From Rubrivivax gelatinosus (GTDB lineage: Bacteria > Pseudomonadota > Gammaproteobacteria > Burkholderiales > Burkholderiaceae_C), in NCBI RefSeq assembly GCF_004340905.1, contig NZ_SLXD01000010.1, positions 1 to 64,000 on the forward strand: DNA of 64,000 nucleotides, read 5' to 3'. Both the position numbers and the translations under genes were made by a program. The notes under the pieces were generated by a model. The model was given only the letters and a program-made list of their open reading frames with translations. It was not told the origin of the DNA and did not search any database. Of the stretch, positions 16,758 through 25,357 are shown in pieces. Position 1 is the stretch's first letter; every line of letters begins with the position of its first letter.

Positions 16758-19439
16758 ATGAGCACCCGCCATCTGGATTCGTTGTTCGAACCCCGCTCGG
16801 TGGCGGTGTTCGGCGCCTCCGATCGCCCTGCCAGCCTCGGGGCCACCGTCTGGGCCAACGCCGCCGGCAGCGGCTTCGACGGCCCGGTCTGGGCCGTCAA
16901 CCCGCGCCGGCCGGTGCTGGGCGGCGAACGTGCCTACGCACGCGCCGCCGACCTGCCCGAGGCGCCCGAGCTCGCCGTGCTGTGCACGCCGCCGGACACC
17001 GTCGCCAAGCTGGTGGCCGAACTCGGCCGACGCGGCACGCGCGCGGCCATCGTGATGACCGCCGGGCTGTCGCCGCGGCAGCGCAGCGCAGTGCAGGACG
17101 CCGCCCGCCCGCACCTGCTGCGTGTGCTGGGCCCTGACTGCCTGGGGCTCCTGAACCCGCGGCTCAAGCTCAACGCCAGCTTCGCCCACGTCACTGCGGC
17201 GCCGGGCTCGCTGGCCTTCGTCTCGCAGTCGGGCGCGCTGGTCACCGCACTGCTGGACTGGGCGGCGGCGCGCGGCGTCGGTTTCTCGCTGTTCGCGGCG
17301 CTGGGCGAGCAGCTCGACGTCGACTTCGGCGACCTGATCGACTACCTCGCCAGCGACGCCCACACCCGCGCCATCCTGCTCTACGTCGAGACGGTGACCG
17401 ACGCGCGCAAGTTCATGTCGGCAGCGCGCGCGGCCGCGCGCAACAAGCCGGTGCTGATCGTCAAGGCCGGTCGCACCCAGGCCGGGCAGCGAGCCGCGGC
17501 CTCGCACACCGGCGTGCTGGCGACGTCCGACCTGGTGTTCGACGCCGCGATCCGCCGCGCCGGCATGCTGCGTGTGCAGACGCTGCAGGAACTCTTCGCC
17601 GCTGCCGAGACGCTGTCGCACCCGCGGCTGACGCTGCGCGGCGCGGCGGCCGCCGGGCGCGAGCGCCTGACCGTGCTGACCAACGGCGGCGGCGCCGGCG
17701 TACTGGCCGCCGACGCGGCGCAGGCCGCCGACGTGACGCTGGCCGAACCCAGCGCCGCGGTCTACGCCGCGCTCGACCGCGTGCTGCCGCCGCGCTGGTC
17801 GCGCGCCAACCCGGTGGACATCGTCGGCGACGCGCCGGTGCAGCGTTATGTCGACGCGCTGGCCGCGCTGCACACCGACGCCTCGCCGGGCACGCTGCTC
17901 TTCGTGCACGCACCGACGGCCATCGTGCCGGCGGCCGAGGTCGCACGCGCGGTGATCCCGGCGCTGCAGCGCTCACCGCTGCAGCCGATGACCTGCTGGC
18001 TCGGCGGCGACGCGGTGCGCGAAGCGCGTGCGCTGTGCCACGCCGCCGGCCTGCCGACCTACGACACGCCCGAGGACGCGGTGCGTGCGCTGGGCATGCT
18101 ACAGACCTACCGCCGCAACCAGGAGCTGCTGATCCAGACGCCGCCGGCCGCGCCACCCGAGCCGCTGTGGCATGCCGCCCAGGTGCACGCGCCGATCGAC
18201 GCCGCGCTCGCCGAAGGCCGCGAGTGGCTCACCGAGCCCGAGGCCAAGGCGGTGCTGGCCGCCGTCGGCGTGCCGGTCGTCGCGACGCACTCGGTCGCGC
18301 CCGAGCCCGAGGCCGCCGTCGCCGCGGCGCAGGCGCTGGGTTTCCCGGTGGCGCTGAAGATCGTCGCGCCCGAGCTCGGCCACAAGAGCGACATCGGCGG
18401 CGTCGCGCTCGACCTCGACGACGCCGCCTCGGTGCGCGACGCCGCCAGCTCGATGCTGCGCCGCGTGCGCGAGCGCCAGCCGGGCGCCGCGATCACCGGC
18501 TTCTCGGTGCAGACCATGGTGCGCCGCGCCAGCGGGCTGGAGCTGATCGTCGGCGCGACGCTGGACCCGCTGTTCGGCCCGGTGATCCTGTTCGGCGCCG
18601 GCGGCACCGCGGTCGAGGTCGTCGCCGACCGCGCCGTCGCGCTGCCGCCGCTGAACCGGCCGCTGGCGCGCGCGCTGGTCGAGCGCACGCGTGTCGCCCG
18701 GCTGCTGGCCGGCTGGCGCGACGTGCCGGCGGCCGACGTCGACGCCGTCTGCGACGTGCTGGTGCGCGTCTCGCAACTGCTGGCCGACGAGCCGCGCATC
18801 GCCGAACTCGACCTCAACCCGCTCGTCGCCGACGCGCACGGCGTGCTGGCGCTGGACGCCCGCATCCGCGTCGACGCGCGCGGCCCCGGCGGCAGCCGGC
18901 GCTTCGCGATCCGGCCCTACCCGGCCGACCTCAGCGAGACCGTCGCCTGGCAGGACCGGCAGCTGACGCTGCGCCCGATCCGGCCCGAGGACGAAGCGCA
19001 GCACCTGGAGTTCCTTTCCAGGCTGGACCCCAACGACGTGCGCATGCGCGTCTTCTACAGCCGGCGCAGCATCGAACACAGCGAACTCGCCCGCCTGACG
19101 CAGATCGACTACGAACGCGAGATGGCCTTCGTCGCCACCGCGCCCAAGGCCGACGGCCCGGGCGAGGAGACGCTGGGCGTGGTGCGTGCGCTCTGCGACC
19201 CGGACAACGTCGAGGCCGAGTTCGGCATCGTCGTGCGTTCGGACATCAAGGGCGGGAGGCTGGGCGAGCGCCTGATGCGCAAGCTGATCGCCTACCTGAA
19301 GGCGCGTGGCACGCAGCGCCTGGTGGCCACCGTGCTCAGCGAGAACCGCCGCATGCTGGACCTGGCCGGGCGGCTGGGCTTCGACTACGACGTCGAGCAG
19401 CCCGAGCCGGGCACGCGCCGCATCGTGCTGACGCTCTAG
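16758..19439 (+). CDS. PatZ-type protein acetyltransferase (acyl-CoA synthetase-like plus GNAT)
   Basis: 893 residues. In order: a CoA-binding domain (residues 5-130, SVAVFGASDRPASLG), succinyl-CoA-synthetase-like domains (about 145-450, FVSQSGALV, ASHTGVLATSDLVFDAAI), an ATP-grasp domain (about 480-700, ALKIVAPELGHKSDIGGVAL, VILFGAGGTAVEV) and a C-terminal GNAT domain (about 725-893, with FGIVVRSDIKGGRLGERLM as acetyl-CoA-binding loop). This is the Pat/YfiQ/Pka layout, which N-acetylates lysines of metabolic enzymes such as acetyl-CoA synthetase using acetyl-CoA. Members with the same layout can also be annotated acetate-CoA ligase (ADP-forming). The GNAT domain makes the acetyltransferase reading more likely. 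Confidence 0.9.
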   Translation: MSTRHLDSLFEPRSVAVFGASDRPASLGATVWANAAGSGFDGPVWAVNPRRPVLGGERAYARAADLPEAPELAVLCTPPDTVAKLVAELGRRGTRAAIVMTAGLSPRQRSAVQDAARPHLLRVLGPDCLGLLNPRLKLNASFAHVTAAPGSLAFVSQSGALVTALLDWAAARGVGFSLFAALGEQLDVDFGDLIDYLASDAHTRAILLYVETVTDARKFMSAARAAARNKPVLIVKAGRTQAGQRAAASHTGVLATSDLVFDAAIRRAGMLRVQTLQELFAAAETLSHPRLTLRGAAAAGRERLTVLTNGGGAGVLAADAAQAADVTLAEPSAAVYAALDRVLPPRWSRANPVDIVGDAPVQRYVDALAALHTDASPGTLLFVHAPTAIVPAAEVARAVIPALQRSPLQPMTCWLGGDAVREARALCHAAGLPTYDTPEDAVRALGMLQTYRRNQELLIQTPPAAPPEPLWHAAQVHAPIDAALAEGREWLTEPEAKAVLAAVGVPVVATHSVAPEPEAAVAAAQALGFPVALKIVAPELGHKSDIGGVALDLDDAASVRDAASSMLRRVRERQPGAAITGFSVQTMVRRASGLELIVGATLDPLFGPVILFGAGGTAVEVVADRAVALPPLNRPLARALVERTRVARLLAGWRDVPAADVDAVCDVLVRVSQLLADEPRIAELDLNPLVADAHGVLALDARIRVDARGPGGSRRFAIRPYPADLSETVAWQDRQLTLRPIRPEDEAQHLEFLSRLDPNDVRMRVFYSRRSIEHSELARLTQIDYEREMAFVATAPKADGPGEETLGVVRALCDPDNVEAEFGIVVRSDIKGGRLGERLMRKLIAYLKARGTQRLVATVLSENRRMLDLAGRLGFDYDVEQPEPGTRRIVLTL

Positions 19440-19507
19440 ATCGGCCGTTCAGCCGCGAGCGCCAAGGCGCAGGCCGAACCGCAGCGCCCCTCGTCGGACT
19501 GGCTGGA

Positions 19508-19563
19508 GCCTCCCTCGCGGAGGGAGGCTGGAGGGTGCCGTCGAACGAGCTGGAGCACCCTCC
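19508..19563. terminator. Tandem hairpins between convergent patZ and exonuclease genes
   Basis: Two perfect 9-base-pair inverted repeats: GCCTCCCTC/GAGGGAGGC with a 3-base loop (19508-19528), and GGAGGGTGC/GCACCCTCC with a 16-base loop (19530-19563). They lie between convergent genes where termination is expected on both strands. Neither has a T-run, so this is a GC-rich structured region that may act with Rho rather than a classical intrinsic terminator. Confidence 0.45.
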
Positions 19564-19593
19564 CGGAGGGGGCTCGGGGGAGCTGTATGGAGG

Positions 19594-20610
19594 TCATGAC
19601 GAAGCGTCAGCTTCGTCGCCGCCGTATTCGGTGCGCAGGCTGTCGGCGTCCAGCCCCTGCTCGCAGAGCCAGCGCACCATCACCGCCTCGTAGCCGTGCG
19701 TGACGAGCACACGTTCGGCGCCGGTGGCGACGATGGCACGCTGCAGCCCGGGCCAGTCGGCGTGGTCGCTGAGCACGAAACCGCGGTCCACGCCCTGGCG
19801 CCGGCGCGCGCCGCGCAGCTGCATCCAGCCGCTGGCGAAGGCGTCGGCGCAGTCGCCCAGCCGGCGCGCCCAGGCGCTGCCGTGCACCGCCGGCGGCGCG
19901 ACGACCAGCGCCCGCGACAGTGCCGCCTTGTCGAGTGCGTCGATGGCCTGCGTGGCCGGCAGCGGGACGCCGGCGGCACGGTAGGCCTCGTTGACCGACT
20001 CGACGGCGCCGTGGGTGACGATGGGGCCGATCGTCGGATCGACCCCGGCCAGCAGGCGCTGCGCCTTGCCAAAGCTGTAGCCCAGCAGCAGGCTGGCGCG
20101 CCCGGCTTCGGCGTTGGCGCGCCACCAGGCGTCGATCTCGGCGAAGACCTCGGCCTGGCGCCGCCAGCGGTAGATCGGCAGGCCGAAGGTGCTCTCGGTG
20201 ATGAAGCAGTGGCAGCGCTGCGGCTCGAACGGCGGGCAGGTCGGGTTGCGTTCGTCGGCGTGGGCGCTGGCGAAGTAGTCGCCCGAGGCCACCCAGACCT
20301 GGCCGCGGTGCTCCAGCCGCACCTGGGCCGAACCGAGCACGTGGCCGGCCGGGTGCAGGCTGACGCGCACGCCGCCGATGTCGACGGCTTCGCCCCAGCC
20401 CAGGGTCTGCAGCGCGATGTCGCCCAGGCGCGCACGCAGCACGCCGGCGCCGTCGGCCTGCGCCAGGTAGGCGCCGTGGCCGCGGCGCGCGTGGTCGGCG
20501 TGAGCGTGGGTGATGACCGCGCGCGCCACCGGCCGCCACGGGTCGACGTGGAAGTCGCCGGCCGGGCAGTACAGGCCTTCGGGGCGCTGGACGAGCAGGT
20601 CCTCGGTCAT
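19594..20610 (-). CDS. Ligase-associated DNA exonuclease, MBL fold
   Basis: 338 residues, a metallo-beta-lactamase-fold nuclease of the CPSF/SNM1-like type. The metal site motif HAHADHARRG is near residues 35-45, with HPAGHVLGSAQV, SGDYFAS and FVLSDHADW supplying further ligands. It matches the exonuclease usually encoded beside the bacterial ATP-dependent ligase found at 14445-16148. ATG 20610 (MTEDLLVQRPEGLYCPAGDF) gives the family start. I infer it trims DNA ends before ligation. It is divergent from the DUF805 gene. Confidence 0.9.
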   Translation of the reverse strand: MTEDLLVQRPEGLYCPAGDFHVDPWRPVARAVITHAHADHARRGHGAYLAQADGAGVLRARLGDIALQTLGWGEAVDIGGVRVSLHPAGHVLGSAQVRLEHRGQVWVASGDYFASAHADERNPTCPPFEPQRCHCFITESTFGLPIYRWRRQAEVFAEIDAWWRANAEAGRASLLLGYSFGKAQRLLAGVDPTIGPIVTHGAVESVNEAYRAAGVPLPATQAIDALDKAALSRALVVAPPAVHGSAWARRLGDCADAFASGWMQLRGARRRQGVDRGFVLSDHADWPGLQRAIVATGAERVLVTHGYEAVMVRWLCEQGLDADSLRTEYGGDEADASS

Positions 20611-20694
20611 CGGCGCGGCGCTGCGGCGGCCGCAGTGTCGTGCGCCCGCCTCGTTGCGGCGCCGGCCTTGGTCCGGCCCGACGACAATCGACTC

Positions 20695-21081
20695 ATGAGC
20701 GGCCCCCGAGAACTCCGTCTGCTGGACGACGACGATAGCGCCAACCCGCTGCGCGTGATGCTGGACCCGCGCGGGCGCGTCTCGCGCCGCACCTTCTGGC
20801 TGTACGGCGTCGTCGCGCTCGGCGGCCTGGGGCTGCTGGGGCGCGCGCTGCTGGACATCGCACGCATCGAGGCCGAACACCGCGACGCGCTGCTCAACAT
20901 GCTGCTGGTCTGGCCCGGCATCGCCGTGTCGGCCAAACGCTGGCGCGACCGCAACCGCTCGGGATGGTGGGTGGCCGTCGGCCTGATCCCGGTGATCGGC
21001 CAGATCTGGATGCTGCTGGACAACGGCTTCGTGCGCGGCACCGCCGGGGCCAACCGCTTCGGCCCGCCGCCCGTCCGCTGA
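20695..21081 (+). CDS. DUF805 family inner-membrane protein
   Basis: 128 residues. After a polar N-terminal stretch (RELRLLDDDDSANP) the family signature GRVSRRTFWLY appears, followed by three hydrophobic segments (about 36-53, 65-78, 90-110) and SAKRWRDRNRSGWW between the second and third. The family (E. coli YhaH type) is widespread and of unknown function. It converges on dppF, with one base between stops. The polar N-terminal extension is longer than in typical short members. Confidence 0.8.
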   Translation: MSGPRELRLLDDDDSANPLRVMLDPRGRVSRRTFWLYGVVALGGLGLLGRALLDIARIEAEHRDALLNMLLVWPGIAVSAKRWRDRNRSGWWVAVGLIPVIGQIWMLLDNGFVRGTAGANRFGPPPVR

Positions 21082-21082
21082 G

Positions 21083-22051
21083 TCAGCGCCCTTCCTCGCG
21101 CACCCAGCAGGCCACGCGCCGCGCCGCCACCTCGGCCAGCGCCGGGCGTTCGGCGGCGCAGCGCGGCTCGGCGATCGGGCAGCGCGCGTGGAAGGCGCAG
21201 CCGGCCGGCGGCGACAGCGGCGACGGCAGCTCGCCGGCCAGCACGATGCGCTGGCGGCGTGCCGCCGGGTCGATGGTCGGCGTGGCCGACAGCAGGGCCT
21301 GCGTGTAGGGGTGCTGCGGCGCGTCGAACAGTGCCTCGCGTGCGCCCTGCTCCACCGCGCGGCCCAGGTACATCACCATCACCTCGTCGGCCATGTGGCG
21401 CACCACGCCCAGGTCGTGCGAGATGAAGACGTAGGCCACGCCGAGCTCGGCCTGCAGGTCGGCCAGCAGGTTGAGCACCTGCGCGCGCACCGAGACGTCG
21501 AGCGCCGAGACCGGCTCGTCGAGCACCAGCACCCGCGGGCGCAGCATCAGCGCGCGCGCGATCGCGATGCGCTGGCGCTGGCCGCCGCTGAACATGTGCG
21601 GCCAGCGGCCGTAGTGCTCGTCGCGCAGGCCGACGCGGCGAAGCATCTCGCGCGCTGCCGCCTCGCGCGACGCGGCGTCGCCCTCGCCCTGCACCTCGAG
21701 CGGCTCGGTCAGCGCGGCGCCCACCGTCTGGCGCGGGTTCAGCGAGCCGTAGGGGTTCTGGAAGACGATCTGCACCGCGCGGCGCAGCGCCCGGCGGCGC
21801 TCGGCGTCGGCGCCGGCGACGTCCTGGCCGTCGACCAGCAGCCGGCCGCCCGAGGGCGGCTCGATCATCGTCAGCACCCGCGCCAGGGTGCTCTTGCCGC
21901 AGCCGGACTCGCCGACCACGGCCAGCGTGCGCCCGGCCTCGACGGCGAACGAGACGCCGGCCAGCGCGTGCACGACGCCCGGCTTGGCGAACAGCCCGCG
22001 GCGCACCTCGTAGCGGCGCTGCAGGTCCTCGGCGACCAGCACGGCGCTCAC
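21083..22051 (-). CDS. dppF: Peptide ABC transporter ATP-binding protein DppF-type
   Basis: 322 residues. Walker [11 protein letters not shown]-loop [12 protein letters not shown], signature [15 protein letters not shown], Walker B VLVLDEP and H-loop ISHDLGVV are all intact. The C-terminal oligo_HPY extension ([16 protein letters not shown]) identifies the oligopeptide/dipeptide subfamily. GTG 22051 overlaps the dppD stop as GTGA, so translation is coupled. It is the last gene of the dpp run and pairs with DppD as the second nucleotide-binding subunit. Confidence 0.94.
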   Translation of the reverse strand: MSAVLVAEDLQRRYEVRRGLFAKPGVVHALAGVSFAVEAGRTLAVVGESGCGKSTLARVLTMIEPPSGGRLLVDGQDVAGADAERRRALRRAVQIVFQNPYGSLNPRQTVGAALTEPLEVQGEGDAASREAAAREMLRRVGLRDEHYGRWPHMFSGGQRQRIAIARALMLRPRVLVLDEPVSALDVSVRAQVLNLLADLQAELGVAYVFISHDLGVVRHMADEVMVMYLGRAVEQGAREALFDAPQHPYTQALLSATPTIDPAARRQRIVLAGELPSPLSPPAGCAFHARCPIAEPRCAAERPALAEVAARRVACWVREEGR

Positions 22052-23019
22052 GTCGGCACTCCCCGGATCAGCGGAAAGTGGCACAGCGCGCGGCCCAGTT
22101 CGGCGGGCGCAGGGCCCGGTGGCGTCGCGCAGCGCGGCTGCACGTGCGGGCAGCGCGGCGCGAACAGGCAGCCCTCGGGGCGGTCGAACTGGCCCGGCAC
22201 GAGGCCGGGGATCGCCGCCAGGCGCTGGCCGGCGGCGGCGCGCTCGGGCAGTGCCGCCAGCAGCGCCGCGGTGTAGGGGTGGTGCGGATCGGCGAACAGC
22301 GCGTCGACCGGCGCGGCCTCGACCTGGCGCCCGGCGTACTGCACGACGACGCGGTCCGCGGTCTCGGCGACGACGCCCAGGTCGTGCGTGATCAGCACCA
22401 GCGCCATGCCGGTGTCGCGCTGCAGCGCCAGCAGCAGGTCCAGGATCTGCGCCTGGATCGTCACGTCCAGCGCGGTCGTCGGCTCGTCGGCGATCAGCAG
22501 CCGCGGCTGGCAGGCCAGCGCCATCGCGATCATCACGCGCTGGCACATGCCGCCCGACAGCTGGTGCGGAAAGGCCGTGGCGCGGCGCGCGGCGTCGGGG
22601 ATGCCGACCTGCTCGAGCAGCTCGACGACGCGCCGCTTGCGCGCCGCGCGGTCCAGCCCGAGGTGCGTGGCCAGCGCCTCGCCGACCTGCCAGCCGACCG
22701 TGAAACACGGGTTCAGCGAGGACATCGGCTCCTGGAACACCATCGCCACGTCGCGGCCGACGAGTGCGCGGCGCTGCCTGGCGCCGAGCGTGCGCAGATC
22801 CTGGCCGTCGAAGGCCATGCGGTCGGCGGTGACGGTGGCCGTCCACGGCAGCAGGCCCATCACGGCCAGCATCGCCACCGACTTGCCCGAGCCCGACTCG
22901 CCGACCACGGCCAGCACCTCGTCGCGCTCGACGACGAGGTCGATGCCGTCGACGGCGGTGAAGGCGCCGTGGCGCGTGGCGAAGCGCACGCGCAGGTTGC
23001 GGATGTCGAGGAGGCTCAT
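22048..23019 (-). CDS. dppD: Peptide ABC transporter ATP-binding protein DppD-type
   Basis: 323 residues. Walker [11 protein letters not shown]-loop [13 protein letters not shown], signature [15 protein letters not shown] (DppD/OppD variant with GGMCQR), Walker B LLIADEP and ITHDLGVV. It ends with an oligo_HPY cysteine region ([16 protein letters not shown]) that can carry an iron-sulfur cluster in relatives. It is separated from dppC by about 350 bases that contain a large inverted repeat, unlike the tight junctions elsewhere in the operon. Confidence 0.94.
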   Translation of the reverse strand: MSLLDIRNLRVRFATRHGAFTAVDGIDLVVERDEVLAVVGESGSGKSVAMLAVMGLLPWTATVTADRMAFDGQDLRTLGARQRRALVGRDVAMVFQEPMSSLNPCFTVGWQVGEALATHLGLDRAARKRRVVELLEQVGIPDAARRATAFPHQLSGGMCQRVMIAMALACQPRLLIADEPTTALDVTIQAQILDLLLALQRDTGMALVLITHDLGVVAETADRVVVQYAGRQVEAAPVDALFADPHHPYTAALLAALPERAAAGQRLAAIPGLVPGQFDRPEGCLFAPRCPHVQPRCATPPGPAPAELGRALCHFPLIRGVPT

Positions 23020-23056
23020 GAGATTTGGTTCGGCAGCGTTCGCGAGCCTTGCGGCG

Positions 23057-23292
23057 GGCGGAGCGGGCGGCAGCCGCCGGGGGTTCCGCCTCGGCGGTCG
23101 GCCCTGCGGGCCGACTGCGCTGCGCTGCTCGGCTTCGCGGTCGCGCGGCCCAACTCGCTGCGCTCACTGCGTGAGCTCCGCTCAAACAGTCGGCCGCGAG
23201 TCAGATCACGATGCGCGCTGACGCGCGCCGACCGCGAAGCCTGCGCTGCTCGCCGCCTCCAGTCACCCCCGGCGGCTGCCGCCCGCTCCGCC
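23057..23292. repeat. Long inverted repeat (imperfect hairpin) between dppC and dppD
   Basis: Perfect 27-base inverted arms lie at 23057-23083 (begins GGCGGAGCGGGCGGC) and 23266-23292 (ends GCCGCCCGCTCCGCC), with a second 12-base pair inside, GGCTTCGCGGTC (23131-23142) and GACCGCGAAGCC (23230-23241). A short GCTCACTGCGTGAGC palindrome sits near the centre. This fills most of the 352 bases between dppD and dppC, where I find no gene. It resembles an intergenic repetitive hairpin element. In the transcript it could set unequal levels of permease and ATPase mRNA. Confidence 0.75.
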
Positions 23293-23371
23293 TGCACACG
23301 ACAGTGGAACGCCGCCCGGCGCGCCAACGCTGGATGCCGGCGCACGTGTTCCACGAAAAGAGCGCCGCCGT

Positions 23372-24283
23372 TCACGACCGCCTCATCTTCGGATCGAGCG
23401 CGTCGCGCAGCCCGTCGCCCATCAGGTTGATCGAGACCACGGTGACGAGGATCGCCAGACCGGGCAGCGTGACCATCCAGGGGTCGGAGCGGATGAACTC
23501 GCGCGCGTCGGCGAGCATCGTGCCCCACTCGGCGGTCGGCGGCTGCGCGCCCAGGCCGAGGAAGCCCAGCGCGGCGGCTTCGAGGATGGCGTCGCTGACG
23601 CCGAGTGCCGCCTGCACGATCAGCGGCGACAGGCAGTTGGGCAGCACCGTGCGGAACATCAGCCGCACCGGGCCGACACCGGCCACGCGCGCGGCGACGA
23701 CGTAGTCCTTGCCGAGCTCGGCCAGCGCCGAGGCGCGCACCAGGCGCACGTAGCGCGGCAGGTAGACGATGGTCACCGCGACGATGGTGTTGACCAGGTT
23801 GGGCCCGAGCACCGCGACGACCAGGATCGCCAGCACCAGGCTGGGCACGGCCATGATCAGGTCCATCAGCCGCGTCACCGCGGTGTCCACCGCCAGCCCC
23901 AGCGGCCCCTTGAAGGACACGCAGGCCAGGCCCAGCAGCACGCCGAGCACGAAGGACACGCCCATCACCGCGATGCCGATGAACAGCGACACGCGCGCGC
24001 CGTGGATCAGGCGGCTGAGCATGTCGCGGCCCAGGCTGTCGGTGCCCAGCACGAACTGCGCGCTGCCGCCGTCGGCCCACATCGGCGGCATCCGCACCGC
24101 CTCGCGGAACTGCTCGGTCGGCGAGTACGGCGCGATGAAGTCCGCACCCAGCGCCAGCAGCACGACGAAGGCGACGACGACCAGGCCCGCCACCGCGCCG
24201 CGGTTCTCGCGGAACGCGGCCCAGAAGGCGCGCAGCGGCGACAGCTCGCCGACTGGAGCGGCAGCGACGGCAGCCTCAGCCAT
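23372..24283 (-). CDS. dppC: Peptide ABC transporter permease DppC-type
   Basis: 303 residues, inner-membrane permease. An N-terminal membrane helix (VAGLVVVAFVVLLALGADF) precedes the periplasmic loop FVLGTDSLGRDMLSRLIHGA, typical of OppC/DppC. Five further helices follow, with the cytoplasmic EAA coupling loop ASALAELGKDYVVAARVAG. ATG 24283 overlaps the end of dppB by eight bases (ATGGCTGA), so the two permeases are translated together. Confidence 0.95.
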   Translation of the reverse strand: MAEAAVAAAPVGELSPLRAFWAAFRENRGAVAGLVVVAFVVLLALGADFIAPYSPTEQFREAVRMPPMWADGGSAQFVLGTDSLGRDMLSRLIHGARVSLFIGIAVMGVSFVLGVLLGLACVSFKGPLGLAVDTAVTRLMDLIMAVPSLVLAILVVAVLGPNLVNTIVAVTIVYLPRYVRLVRASALAELGKDYVVAARVAGVGPVRLMFRTVLPNCLSPLIVQAALGVSDAILEAAALGFLGLGAQPPTAEWGTMLADAREFIRSDPWMVTLPGLAILVTVVSINLMGDGLRDALDPKMRRS

Positions 24284-25286
24284 GCCGGATCCTCGGGTTC
24301 AGCAGCCCGTAGGCCAGGTCGACGAGCAGGTTGACGCCGATGACGACCGCCGAGATCAGCATCACGCCGCCCTGCAGCGCCGGGTAGTCGCGGCGCGAGA
24401 TCGACTCGATCAGCCACTTGCCGACCCCCGGCCAGGAGAAGATCGTCTCGGTCAGCACCGCGCCGGCCATCAGCGTGCCGACCTGCAGGCCGACGATGGT
24501 CACCACCGGGATCATCGCGTTGCGCAAGGCGTGCAGGCCGACGACACGCCACGGCGGCAGGCCCTTGGCGCGTGCGGTGCGCACGTAGTCCTCGCCCAGC
24601 ACCTCCAGCATCGCCGAGCGTGTCATGCGCGCGATGACCGCCAGCGGGATGGTGCCGAGCACGATGGCCGGCAGCACCAGGTGGTGCAGCGCGTCCTTCA
24701 CCGCGCCCGCCTGGCCCGAGAGCCAGGCGTCGATGACCATGAAGCCGGTCACCGGCTCGAAGTAGAACTGGATCAGGTCGATGCGGCCGGACACCGGGGT
24801 CAGCCCCCAGCGCTCGGCGACGAACATGATCAGCAGCAGGCCCCACCAGAAGATCGGCATCGAGTAGCCGGTCACCGACAGGCCCATCAGCACCTGGTCG
24901 TAGACGCTGCCGCGGCGCGCCGCGGCGATGGTGCCGGCCGGGATGCCCAGCAGCACCGCCAGCAGCATGCCGGCGGCGGCCAGTTCCAGCGTCGCCGGGA
25001 ACAGCGCCGCGAACTCGGTCAGCACCTTCTGGTTGGTCGCCAGCGAGGTGCCGAAGTCGCCCTGCAGCAGCTGGCCGCAGTAGTCGAGGAACTGCTTCCA
25101 GACCGGCTGGTCCAGGCCCAGCTCGTGGCGGAACATCGCCAGCCGCTCGGGGCTGATGCCGCGCTCGCCGACCCGCACCTCGACCGGATCGCCCGGCACC
25201 AGGCGGATCGCGACGAAGGTCACGAACATCAGCGCGACGAAGGTCGGCAGCGTCAGCGCCAGGCGGCGCAGGAGGAAGCGGAACAT
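24276..25286 (-). CDS. dppB: Peptide ABC transporter permease DppB-type
   Basis: 336 residues, inner-membrane permease. It starts MFRFLLRRLALTLPTFVALM, the standard DppB N-terminus; an upstream in-frame start at 25343 would run through the preceding hairpin and was rejected. Six membrane helices and an EAA loop (MLEVLGEDYVRTARAKGL) are visible. With DppC it forms the channel. Confidence 0.95.
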   Translation of the reverse strand: MFRFLLRRLALTLPTFVALMFVTFVAIRLVPGDPVEVRVGERGISPERLAMFRHELGLDQPVWKQFLDYCGQLLQGDFGTSLATNQKVLTEFAALFPATLELAAAGMLLAVLLGIPAGTIAAARRGSVYDQVLMGLSVTGYSMPIFWWGLLLIMFVAERWGLTPVSGRIDLIQFYFEPVTGFMVIDAWLSGQAGAVKDALHHLVLPAIVLGTIPLAVIARMTRSAMLEVLGEDYVRTARAKGLPPWRVVGLHALRNAMIPVVTIVGLQVGTLMAGAVLTETIFSWPGVGKWLIESISRRDYPALQGGVMLISAVVIGVNLLVDLAYGLLNPRIRHG

Positions 25287-25306
25287 GGGGGACTGCGGGG
25301 GCCTTT

Positions 25307-25336
25307 CCCCCTCTCCCGCGCCAGCGGGAGAGGGGG
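25307..25336. repeat. Perfect 13-base-pair hairpin between dppA and dppB
   Basis: CCCCCTCTCCCGC and GCGGGAGAGGGGG flank the loop GCCA. It lies in the 71-base gap after the dppA stop. No T-run follows on the minus strand, so it probably protects the dppA mRNA 3' end or partly attenuates transcription. This would give more binding protein than permease, as seen in other dpp/opp operons. Confidence 0.6.
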
Positions 25337-25357
25337 CCGGCAAGGCTCAGTGGGACA

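Noticed and set aside
21083..23185. A 700-codon frame that would fuse sequence across dppD onto DppF
   Set aside because: The upstream part reads dppD in a wrong frame with Arg-rich composition. DppF starts at the GTGA overlap at 22051.
22388..23221. Plus-strand 277-codon frame covering the dpp intergenic hairpin
   Set aside because: It is mostly antisense to dppD and continues into the inverted repeat; Ser/Arg-rich shadow without any motif.
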